Shown here piece by piece: positions 1 to 4,900 of a stretch of DNA of 5,373 nt. Source of the DNA: a bacterium (GTDB lineage: Bacteria > Oederibacteriota > Muellerivitia > Muellerivitales > Muellerivitaceae); NCBI GenBank assembly GCA_025980505.1, contig JAICXI010000161.1, positions 1 to 5,373 on the forward strand, written 5' to 3'. The notes below the pieces were generated by a model. That model saw only the letters and a program-made list of their open reading frames with translations, did no database searches and was not told where the DNA came from. The first letter of the stretch is position 1. Each line of letters begins with the position of its first letter. Both the position numbers and the translations under genes were made by a program.

Positions 1-403
1 ATGCAAGCGATATCGAAAACCCATTCAAACTAATTGGCACGCCATATTGAAATGTCACGGCCTCTGAATTCACGCCGGTTGTCGCGGTAACACTTTGTGA
101 ATTCGCACCAAAGCACCGATGATTTTGGTCCGGCATCTGAAAGGTCCAGTTGCCGGCATTGAAGGGGATGGGGTTGAATATCGCCGTACCGGTTGAATCC
201 GTTATGGTCGTCAAGATATTCCCGAGAGGATCGATGCCATGGAGCAAAACATTCGGGACCGGCGTACTTTTATCCAGCACAATCACATCCACAACGCCTT
301 GAGGCGGCCGAACCGGGTCGGCGGAAAAAGGATTTTTTTCTTTTTCACAGCCAATGAAGGCGGCCAACGCGAAGCCGAATAAAAGCGCCAGTGGGACTTT
401 CAT
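1..403 (-). CDS. Putative lipoprotein with Ig-like (carboxypeptidase-regulatory-like) domain, C-terminal part beyond window
   Basis: The frame is open from ATG at 403 to the left edge, giving 134 residues with no stop, so the 3' end is missing. The N-terminus is a lipoprotein signal: Lys2, a hydrophobic stretch (residues 4-18) and a lipobox-like FIGC with the lipidated Cys at 19. Glu follows at +2, so by the enterobacterial rule it would go to the outer membrane. After a charged, Pro-rich linker (20-36), residues 37-120 look like one beta-sandwich repeat: VVDVIVLD, then PVPNVLLHGIDPLGN, then TTITDSTGTAIFN. This resembles carboxypeptidase-regulatory-like and Big-type domains, in which a TDs-G-xaxF turn is typical. 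The start is supported by AGGA (411-414) spaced 7 bases from the ATG. The upstream region is occupied by the inverted-repeat element at 430-608. The specific function is unknown; surface adhesion or structural roles are guesses. Confidence 0.8.
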   Translation of the reverse strand, partial: MKVPLALLFGFALAAFIGCEKEKNPFSADPVRPPQGVVDVIVLDKSTPVPNVLLHGIDPLGNILTTITDSTGTAIFNPIPFNAGNWTFQMPDQNHRCFGANSQSVTATTGVNSEAVTFQYGVPISLNGFSISLA

Positions 404-429
404 TCAATTTTCCTATAGCAATCTTTAAG

Positions 430-608
430 GGAACTATGCACTTGGCGTCAGTTTCCAACAACCCTTGCCCCTTGCGTCGTGGTTTCGACGAGTAGGGTGA
501 GGGGTGTGGTGAAAACCATGAAATCACCCTCACCCCGGCCCTCTCCCCTCGAAGGAGAGGAAAATCGACGTCAAATCAACTGCAAACTGACGCCAAGTAC
601 ATAGTTCC
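430..608. repeat. MITE-like element with 25-bp terminal inverted repeats
   Basis: The ends are near-perfect inverted repeats. Bases 430-454 (beginning GGAACTATGCACTTGGCGTC) match the reverse complement of 584-608 at 24 of 25 positions; the one difference lies at 439 versus 599. Inside are further palindromes: CGTCG/CGACG (475-479 and 486-490), GGGTGAGGG/CCCTCACCC (495-503 and 527-535), and CCTCTCC/GGAGAGG (540-546 and 554-560). The flanks carry a similar AT-rich word, ATCTTTAA at 421-428 and ATCTTTTAA from 610, which could be a decayed target-site duplication but differs by one base of length. No protein of convincing size is encoded inside. Size and structure fit a non-autonomous miniature element or a large dispersed palindromic repeat. 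The mobility class is inferred, not shown. Confidence 0.7.
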
Positions 609-748
609 GATCTTTTAAATACTCCTCCAAAGTATAAACTTGTAATCAGCCATGCATCCCAAAAATAAATCCCCGAATTATTTGAAGGTTCAATCGCGAC
701 ATCTTTTAGTCTATTTTTAGTCCGGTTGGATTAAGGTAGTCTATGAAA

Positions 749-764
749 TCCACCTACAGGTGGA
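749..764 (-). terminator. Weak stem-loop after the TPR gene
   Basis: TCCACCT (749-755) and AGGTGGA (758-764) form a short perfect stem 12 bases beyond the TPR stop codon. On the minus strand it is followed by ATTTCATAG rather than a real T-run, so it is a poor intrinsic terminator. It may only protect the 3' end of the message. Confidence 0.3.
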
Positions 765-776
765 CATTTCCTGAAG

Positions 777-1172
777 TTAGACGCCTGGCAGTTGAGGCAA
801 GGGCGTGGCTTGGTATCTCAAAGGAACCGGCGTGGGAGTCGGCGTATTTAACTTTCTCCGGAAAGCGTCGAGGAAGCGCGACAAGGTCGGGTTGTCCGGG
901 TGCATCTTCAAGGCGGTCTCATAATCTCGCAGGGCTTCCTTGTATTTCTTCTGGGCGTAATAACAATTGGCGAGCCCGACGTAAGCCGGCCACCAATCCG
1001 AATTGTCGTCGATGGCGGCCTGGAAATAGTCGATCGCAAGATCATACTTTTGGCTGCTATAGGCCGTAGTGGCCATTTGCATGAACTGGGGGTAATGGTC
1101 GTTTTGAGCCCACAGCGGGGTGCTTAGTCCGCTTAGGAGAAGTGTCATGATGAAAAGCATTTTTTTACTCAT
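777..1172 (-). CDS. Small exported tetratricopeptide-repeat (TPR) protein
   Basis: The 131-residue product starts with a Sec-type signal peptide: MSKK, then a hydrophobic core (residues 5-16), with probable cleavage after LWA at about residue 22. Two TPR units follow, at about 30-63 (QMATTAYSSQKYDLAIDYFQ) and 64-97 (AYVGLANCYYAQKKYKEALR, then the DNP turn). They show the usual small/aromatic pattern G/A-x-x-Y-x-x-x-x-x-Y-x-x-A. A short helix (98-108) leads into a Pro/Thr-rich tail (109-131, NTPTPTPVP). A periplasmic scaffold for protein-protein contact is the family expectation; the partner is unknown. The ATG at 1172 was chosen because GGTGGA (1176-1181) lies just upstream, although only 3 bases away, and the signal peptide begins there. 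A TTG six codons upstream (1190) is the alternative. The terminator at 1279-1312 separates the gene from the barrel gene, so it should have its own promoter in 1191-1278. I could not identify one. Confidence 0.82.
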   Translation of the reverse strand: MSKKMLFIMTLLLSGLSTPLWAQNDHYPQFMQMATTAYSSQKYDLAIDYFQAAIDDNSDWWPAYVGLANCYYAQKKYKEALRDYETALKMHPDNPTLSRFLDAFRRKLNTPTPTPVPLRYQATPLPQLPGV

Positions 1173-1278
1173 TTTTCCACCATCGCTCAAAAATTAGCTG
1201 GTTTTAAAAGTTTATTCCTTTTCCCATCATTAGGCCATTTCAAAATTCATCCTGGGAATAAGTACCCCCCTAAAATTA

Positions 1279-1312
1279 AAAATCCCGTTCCGCGGAAGCG
1301 GAACGGGATTTT
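1279..1312 (-). terminator. Intrinsic terminator of the outer-membrane barrel gene
   Basis: Two perfect 15-base arms (1279-1293 and 1298-1312) enclose a 4-base loop. The GC core is CCCGTTCCGC/GCGGAACGGG. Read on the minus strand, the stem runs into ATTTTTAATTTTA, a good T-rich tail, and it starts 11 bases after the TAA of the barrel gene. The plus-strand reading has only TTTT followed by CC, so termination is expected mainly on the minus strand. Confidence 0.88.
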
Positions 1313-1322
1313 CCAAAAAACC

Positions 1323-1847
1323 TTACATATCGAAATTCACGCCCAAATCAACCGGGATATAGGTAAAAGTCCAACCGGAACCCAGGACGACATTAGCCGT
1401 CCCTTGAACGAAAATGTTCAAGTTGTCACCAGCCGGGAACTGAACACCCACTCCACCGCCGATTTCCGGATCGCTTGTGGAAGCCGATATTCCGGAAAAG
1501 CTCTCGCTGTAACTCGACAACCCCGCGTCAACCAGAATATAGGGTTTGGTTTTATCCGCCCCAATGGCGTATTTTAACATCGCCAAAATGCTCAGATCGG
1601 CGGTGCTCCACCCGCTCAAACCGGTCAAAGTGAACGTATCATAACCGATTCCCAAGCCGACCCCCAGGTTTTCATCGATCCGATACAAACCGGTAACTTG
1701 GCCGCCGAACCCGAGGTCGTAACCGGAATCAGTCGGAACAGCGATGCCCCCGTTCACGCCCAATTCGAATTTTTTCTCCGACCCCGCGGCAAATGAAGCC
1801 GAGGCCACCAACATCAAGCCCAAAACCAACGCCAATGCCTTTTTCAT
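1323..1847 (-). CDS. Small outer-membrane beta-barrel protein (OMP_b-brl-like)
   Basis: The 174-residue product opens with a clean Sec signal peptide: MKKA, a hydrophobic core at 4-15, and ASASFA before cleavage near residue 20-21. The mature part consists of alternating amphipathic strands with Gly and aromatic girdle residues, for example FELGVNGGIAVP (27-38), YDLGFGGQVTGLYRI (43-57), LGVGLGIGYDTF (61-72), KPYILVDAGLSSYS (101-114), EIGGGVGVQF (128-137) and IPVDLGVNF (164-172). Length and pattern fit an eight-stranded OmpA/OmpX-like barrel of the OMP_b-brl family. A porin, adhesin or structural role cannot be distinguished. The C-terminus is NFDM: the usual final aromatic is two residues in from the end. 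The ATG at 1847 is fixed by GGAGGA (1853-1858) spaced 5 bases; the frame stays open upstream to 1901, but that part crosses a hairpin and reads as non-protein. A strong terminator follows the gene. Confidence 0.87.
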   Translation of the reverse strand: MKKALALVLGLMLVASASFAAGSEKKFELGVNGGIAVPTDSGYDLGFGGQVTGLYRIDENLGVGLGIGYDTFTLTGLSGWSTADLSILAMLKYAIGADKTKPYILVDAGLSSYSESFSGISASTSDPEIGGGVGVQFPAGDNLNIFVQGTANVVLGSGWTFTYIPVDLGVNFDM

Positions 1848-1867
1848 ACTCTTCCTCCCGGAAATTA

Positions 1868-1893
1868 TTTTTGCCCGGCCAGGCGGGCAAAAA
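1868..1893 (-). promoter_or_regulatory. Stem-loop in the 5' leader of the barrel gene
   Basis: TTTTTGCCCG (1868-1877) and CGGGCAAAAA (1884-1893) are a perfect 10-bp inverted repeat with a 6-base loop. It ends 9 bases before the GGAGGA ribosome binding site of the barrel gene. On the minus strand it is not followed by a T-run, so it is not a terminator. A 5' hairpin that stabilises the mRNA, or affects translation, fits better. A second, weaker hairpin with an A-A mismatch lies further upstream (1903-1923). Confidence 0.5.
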
Positions 1894-1901
1894 AGAGACA
1901 C

Positions 1902-2209
1902 CTCGGACCCTTAGAGGGACCGGACGGCGGATTCAATGATTGTCTGGGGATGAGCTTTGGAGCGGCGGCAACCGGGCCAATAAGCAACTATTAAGTCTTA
2001 TCAGTTTTTCGTTAATACGAATTTCAATTCATTTTTACTATAAAACATCATTCCAAAAAGTAAAAGAATATTTTCAAGTCCCGGTCCGTCAATCCACCTA
2101 CCCGAAAAGAGCAACCTTTTCCGGCCCTTTTTCTTGGACCTTTAAAGTTCGGAACCATCTTTTGGACGCACCGCTTTTAAAAAATTTTTTCTCCACAAGG
2201 GTCTTTTCT
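1902..2209. other. AT-rich intergenic region between the livF and barrel genes
   Basis: This roughly 300-base stretch has no convincing gene. A plus-strand frame from a TTG at 1940 crosses it, but it has no good ribosome binding site and runs on into the antisense of livF. The AT-rich core (about 1981-2200) holds a candidate minus-strand promoter (2037-2064), a small palindrome TTCGT-TAAT-ACGAA (2008-2021), a bulged 8-bp stem (2102-2109 and 2116-2124) and the AT palindrome AAAAAATTTTTT (2179-2190). I see no convincing intrinsic terminator after livF. Confidence 0.5.
2037..2064 (-). promoter_or_regulatory. Candidate sigma-70-type promoter for the barrel gene
   Basis: On the minus strand, TTTACT (2059-2064) and TATAGT (2037-2042) lie 16 bases apart, matching 4/6 and 5/6 of the -35 and -10 consensus. 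Transcription would start near 2030, giving a leader of about 180 bases that includes the hairpin at 1868-1893. AT-rich DNA produces such matches by chance, so this is tentative. Confidence 0.3.
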
Positions 2210-2932
2210 TCAGACCGCCTCTCCCAGATAAGCTTGTTTCACTTTGGGGTTCTGAAGGACCCGGTCCGCCTCCCCCTCCAGCAGGATGGTTCCGGTCTCC
2301 AACACGTAAGCATAGTGGGAAGCGGCCAGTGCCAGCTGCGCGTTTTGTTCCACCAGGAGGATGGTGGTCCCCTCCCCGTTGATCCTTTCAATGGTCTCAA
2401 AAATAAGTTCGATGACCTGGGGCGCCAGCCCCAGGGACGGTTCATCCAGGAGCAGTAACTGGGGCCTGGCCATGAGCGCGCGGCCGATGGCCAGCATTTG
2501 TTGTTCACCCCCGGAAAGGGTCCCGGCCATTTGTTTGTGCCGTTCCTTCAGCCGCGGGAACAGGGAATAAACATGGTCCAAATCCCCGGCGATCTCCACG
2601 CGGTCGCTCCGGATATAAGCGCCCAAATCCAGGTTTTCCGCGACCGTCAGGTTGGGGAACACGCCGCGGCCCTCCGGGCATTGCACGATCCCCATCCGGA
2701 CCAAGACGTGGGGAGCCAGGGAGGCCAGGTTCCTCCCGTTAAAAAGGATTTCGCCTTCACTGGGCTTTTTGATCCCCGATACGGCCCTTAAAACCGTGGA
2801 CTTCCCCGCCCCGTTGGCGCCGATCAGGCAGACAATGGAACCCTTGGGCACGTTCAAGCTCACGCCCCTTAACGCCTGGATGGCGTCATAAAACACGCTT
2901 AAACCGCTGATTTCCAGTAAGTTTAGCCCCAT
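2210..2932 (-). CDS. livF: Branched-chain amino acid ABC transporter ATP-binding protein LivF
   Basis: The 240-residue product is a full-length ABC ATPase of the LivF type and acts at the inner face of the cytoplasmic membrane, powering import of branched-chain amino acids or related amides. Visible motifs: Walker A GANGAGKST (38-46), Q-loop Gln84 in GIVQCPEGRGVFPNLTV, signature LSGGEQQ (139-145), Walker B LLLLDEP (159-165). In place of the switch histidine it has VEQN (194-197), which is characteristic of LivF. The tail DRVLQNPKVKQAYLGE is also typical. The ATG at 2932 has GGAG (2941-2944) spaced 8 bases; a GTG three codons earlier lies directly against that site and is less likely. It follows livG by 96 bases on the same strand. 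That gap holds TTGGGC/GCCCAA (2981-2986 and 3000-3005), a possible intercistronic hairpin. The exact substrate (leucine, urea, short amides) cannot be read from the ATPase. Confidence 0.93.
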   Translation of the reverse strand: MGLNLLEISGLSVFYDAIQALRGVSLNVPKGSIVCLIGANGAGKSTVLRAVSGIKKPSEGEILFNGRNLASLAPHVLVRMGIVQCPEGRGVFPNLTVAENLDLGAYIRSDRVEIAGDLDHVYSLFPRLKERHKQMAGTLSGGEQQMLAIGRALMARPQLLLLDEPSLGLAPQVIELIFETIERINGEGTTILLVEQNAQLALAASHYAYVLETGTILLEGEADRVLQNPKVKQAYLGEAV

Positions 2933-3028
2933 CCTATTCACTCCAAAGAGGTGTAATTGGTTTTAAGGTCGGGTCCCGGGTTGGGCTTCTTCCATCTTGG
3001 CCCAAGGCGAAGCATCGGGAATCCAGGA

Positions 3029-3829
3029 CTACCTTTTCTTTATGCCCAAATAAGCTTCGATGACTTTCGGGTCTTCCTGGACTTCCCTGGGCGTTCCTTC
3101 CGCGATCTTGATGCCGTGGTCCATGACGTGGATCCTCTCGCAGATGCCCATGACCACCTTCATGTCGTGCTCGATCAGAAGCACCGAAAGGTTGAATTCA
3201 CCGCGGATGCGTTGGATGACTTGGGTGAGCCATTGGGTTTCCTGGGGATTCATGCCCGCGGCCGGTTCGTCCAAAAGGAGGATGCGGGCCCCGGTGGCCA
3301 GCGCCCGGGCGATCTCGAGTTTTTTCTGGTCGCCGTAAGGGAGGGCCCCCGCCAACGCGCCCCTGCGGTGGGAAAGTTCCAGGACTTCCAAAAGCCGGCC
3401 CACTTCCTCGTCGAACGCCTTCTCCACGTCCTTGAAACGCCGGGTCCGGGCCAAAGCCGCCCCCACCCCGTAAGGCCGGGAATGGTGGAAGGCGACCTTG
3501 ATGTTGGTTTCCACCGTCAGCTCCTTGAAGAGCCGGATGTTCTGGAAGGTCCGGACCAGTCCCAGGCGGGTGATCCGATGGGGTTTCAAGCCCAGGAGCG
3601 GCTTGTCAAAAACCCGGACTTCCCCCTGCTGGGGACGGTAAATGCCGGAGAGGATGTTGAAAACCGTGGTTTTGCCCGCGCCGTTGGGCCCGATGAGGCC
3701 GGCCAGTTCCCCTTCCCGCAGTTCCAGGGAGAAATTGTCCACGGCCACCAGCCCGCCGAAGGACAAGGTGACGTTTTCCACGTCCAGCACGATGGGCCGT
3801 TCTTCCGGATTTTTCCTGTTGGTCGCCAA
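3029..3829 (-). CDS. livG: Branched-chain amino acid ABC transporter ATP-binding protein LivG
   Basis: This is the partner ATPase of LivF, 266 residues from the chosen start. Motifs (numbered from that start): FGGLVAVDNFSLEL (24-37), Walker A GPNGAGKTT (47-55), Q-loop RTFQNIRLF (Gln96), a LivG-type signature LPYGDQKKLEIARAL (163-177) in place of LSGGQ, Walker B LLLDEPAAGMNP (184-195), and switch His221 in LLIEHDMKVVMGICERI. The C-terminal IAEGTPREVQEDPKVIEAYLG is the branched-chain-transporter tail. The start is uncertain because no in-frame ATG precedes the domain. TTG at 3829 has AAGG 5 bases and AGGGGG 11 bases upstream. TTG at 3871 (280 aa) lies against an inverted repeat and has no well-spaced site. 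GTG at 3790 would give 253 aa, close to the family's usual length of about 255. It is the first gene of a livG-livF unit, divergent from the HAD gene. Confidence 0.92.
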   Translation of the reverse strand: MATNRKNPEERPIVLDVENVTLSFGGLVAVDNFSLELREGELAGLIGPNGAGKTTVFNILSGIYRPQQGEVRVFDKPLLGLKPHRITRLGLVRTFQNIRLFKELTVETNIKVAFHHSRPYGVGAALARTRRFKDVEKAFDEEVGRLLEVLELSHRRGALAGALPYGDQKKLEIARALATGARILLLDEPAAGMNPQETQWLTQVIQRIRGEFNLSVLLIEHDMKVVMGICERIHVMDHGIKIAEGTPREVQEDPKVIEAYLGIKKR

Positions 3830-3844
3830 GCGGGCCTTGTCCCC

Positions 3845-3884
3845 CTTTTGTTGGTGCCTAGTGTAACCCAACCCCCAACAAAAG
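3845..3884. promoter_or_regulatory. 10-bp inverted repeat in the livG / HAD divergent region
   Basis: CTTTTGTTGG (3845-3854) is repeated perfectly in inverted orientation as CCAACAAAAG (3875-3884), with 20 bases between and arm centres about 30 bp apart. It sits between the divergent genes, next to the likely livG start. It could be a two-site operator spanning about three helical turns, or a leader hairpin that places AGGGGGACAAGG just after the stem on the livG message. The plus-strand reading is followed by TTTT, but no plus-strand gene lies upstream for it to terminate. Confidence 0.45.
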
Positions 3885-3978
3885 TTTTGAATTTTGAACG
3901 CGAAGTGTTACCCTCATTCCGCATGGAAAGGGCCGGGCAAAACCCGGGAAAATTGAATCGGGAAGGCTGGATTCCAAG

Positions 3979-4656
3979 ATGGATTTGCTCATTTTCGACT
4001 TTGACGGCCTCATCCTGGACACCGAAACCGTGATCTTCCAGGCCTGGAATGAAATCTTCGAATCCTACGGCCGCACCCTGCCCCTTTCCGAATGGGCTTC
4101 CTGCATCGGCACCTCCCACCAGGCTTTCGACGTGTTCGGCTACCTGGAGGCCCAACTGGGCCGGCCCCTGGACCGCAAGGAGCTGGCCGGCCGCCACCGC
4201 CGCCGTACCCTTGAACTGTTGGAACCCATGCCGCCCCGGCCCGGGGTTCTGGAGTACCTGGAGGAGGCCCGGAAACAAAGGATCGCCCTGGCCCTGGCCT
4301 CCAGTTCCCACCAGAAATGGATCATGGGTCATTTGTCCCGCCTGGGCCTGGCCGAGCGGTTCCATTCCATCCGCTGCGCCGACGACGTCGAACAGGTCAA
4401 GCCCCACCCCGAGCTTTACCAACTGACCCTGGAATTCATGGGGGTTGCGCCCGGCCGGGCACTGGCTTTCGAGGACTCGCCCAACGGGATCAAGGCCGCC
4501 CAAGCCGCCGGCATCTTTTGCGTGGCCGTTCCCAATTCGGTGACGAAAAACCTTCCGTTGGACCACGCCGACTACCGCATCGAGTCCATGGCCGACGTGC
4601 CCTTGCGGGAACTGCTTCACCGCGTGGAAGGCCGCCTCAGCAACCTCCCCCGCTGA
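3979..4656 (+). CDS. HAD-superfamily hydrolase, subfamily IA (beta-phosphoglucomutase-like phosphatase)
   Basis: The 225-residue cytosolic product has all four HAD motifs. Motif I is FDFDGLILDTE (6-16), with nucleophile Asp7 and acid/base Asp9. Motif II is in LALASSSHQKW (Ser108). Motif III is Lys141 in DVEQVKPHPELY. Motif IV is AFEDSPNGIKAA (Glu165, Asp166). A helical C1 cap fills residues about 15-85. Length and the DGLILDTE and EDSPNG wording place it with the beta-phosphoglucomutase / sugar-phosphate phosphatase / pseudouridine-5'-phosphatase branch. The substrate, a small phosphorylated metabolite, cannot be specified. The ATG at 3979 is preceded by GGAAGG (3961-3966), a rather long 12-base spacing, but homology begins exactly here. 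It is transcribed away from livG from a shared 149-base intergenic region. A terminator-like stem follows. Long open frames opposite this gene reflect its GC-rich codon use. Confidence 0.9.
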   Translation: MDLLIFDFDGLILDTETVIFQAWNEIFESYGRTLPLSEWASCIGTSHQAFDVFGYLEAQLGRPLDRKELAGRHRRRTLELLEPMPPRPGVLEYLEEARKQRIALALASSSHQKWIMGHLSRLGLAERFHSIRCADDVEQVKPHPELYQLTLEFMGVAPGRALAFEDSPNGIKAAQAAGIFCVAVPNSVTKNLPLDHADYRIESMADVPLRELLHRVEGRLSNLPR

Positions 4657-4672
4657 TCCCCACGAGGGCCTT

Positions 4673-4697
4673 AAGGGCGGCTCTTTTTCCGCCTTTT
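4673..4697 (+). terminator. Probable intrinsic terminator of the HAD gene
   Basis: AAGGGCGG (4673-4680) pairs with CCGCCTTT (4689-4696) through 8 pairs, one of them G-U, around the T-rich loop CTCTTTTT. It lies 16 bases after the stop codon. The following T-run is short (TTTT, partly inside the stem, then CC), so efficiency is doubtful. Confidence 0.42.
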
Positions 4698-4710
4698 CCA
4701 CGTCAAAACC

Positions 4711-4826
4711 TTGGAATAAGCCTCTTCCAAAGCGCGCCTGTTTTCGGGCCGGCTTTAACCGGCCCCCCCGAAGTTCCCCTCCCGCGGGAGGACGGGCCGG
4801 CAAAAAGAAGCCGCCGGTTACCCGTC
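4711..4826 (+). promoter_or_regulatory. Cluster of stem-loops upstream of the dienelactone hydrolase gene
   Basis: Four inverted repeats stand in a row. TTGGAA/TTCCAA occupy 4711-4716 and 4725-4730. GGGCCGG/CCGGCCC occupy 4746-4752 and 4759-4765 with a CTTTAA loop. The 14-bp palindrome CCTCCCGCGGGAGG is at 4778-4791. An 11-pair stem joins 4791-4801 (GACGGGCCGGC) to 4813-4826, with a TTA bulge at 4818-4820. The 9-mer CGGGCCGGC occurs twice (4745-4753 and 4793-4801), so the strand CCGGCCC can pair with either copy. This could be a structured 5' leader or an intergenic repeat. I found no convincing promoter between it and the gene. Confidence 0.45.
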
Positions 4827-4900
4827 GTATCGGAAGTGAATGGGTCTTGAAGAAAATTTTATTTGAATCCTGTTGGATCCATTTTCACGAGGAGAAGACC

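Noticed and set aside
345..533. Open frame on the minus strand running into the inverted-repeat element
   Set aside because: It overlaps the lipoprotein signal peptide in another frame and is mostly element DNA; it has no family features.
704..722. Direct repeat TTTTAGTC at 704-711 and 715-722
   Set aside because: Two 8-base copies in AT-rich DNA can arise by chance; no array or further regular copies follow.
743..1127. Two plus-strand frames opposite the TPR gene (743-1069 and 900-1127)
   Set aside because: Both are antisense to a gene with clear signal peptide and TPR motifs, and their translations show no domain pattern.
1848..1901. Upstream extension of the barrel protein to an earlier start at 1901
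   Set aside because: The extension crosses a perfect hairpin and would place 18 non-signal residues before an intact signal peptide; the GGAGGA site fits the start at 1847.
2179..2190. AAAAAATTTTTT as a terminator for livF
   Set aside because: It is a pure AT palindrome without a GC stem. The GGTCT/AGACC pair at 2200-2216 is also too short and overlaps the stop codon.
1940..2458. 172-residue plus-strand frame across the AT-rich gap
   Set aside because: It begins with TTG without a good ribosome binding site, and its second half is antisense to livF.
2957..4033. 358-residue plus-strand frame opposite livG
   Set aside because: It is antisense to a full-length LivG with all ABC motifs; the long frame is explained by GC-rich third positions.
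3586..4803. 405-residue minus-strand frame opposite the HAD gene and into livG
   Set aside because: It is antisense to the HAD gene with its four motifs, and it overlaps livG in a different frame of the same strand; the Gly/Gln/Pro-rich translation is typical of a shadow.
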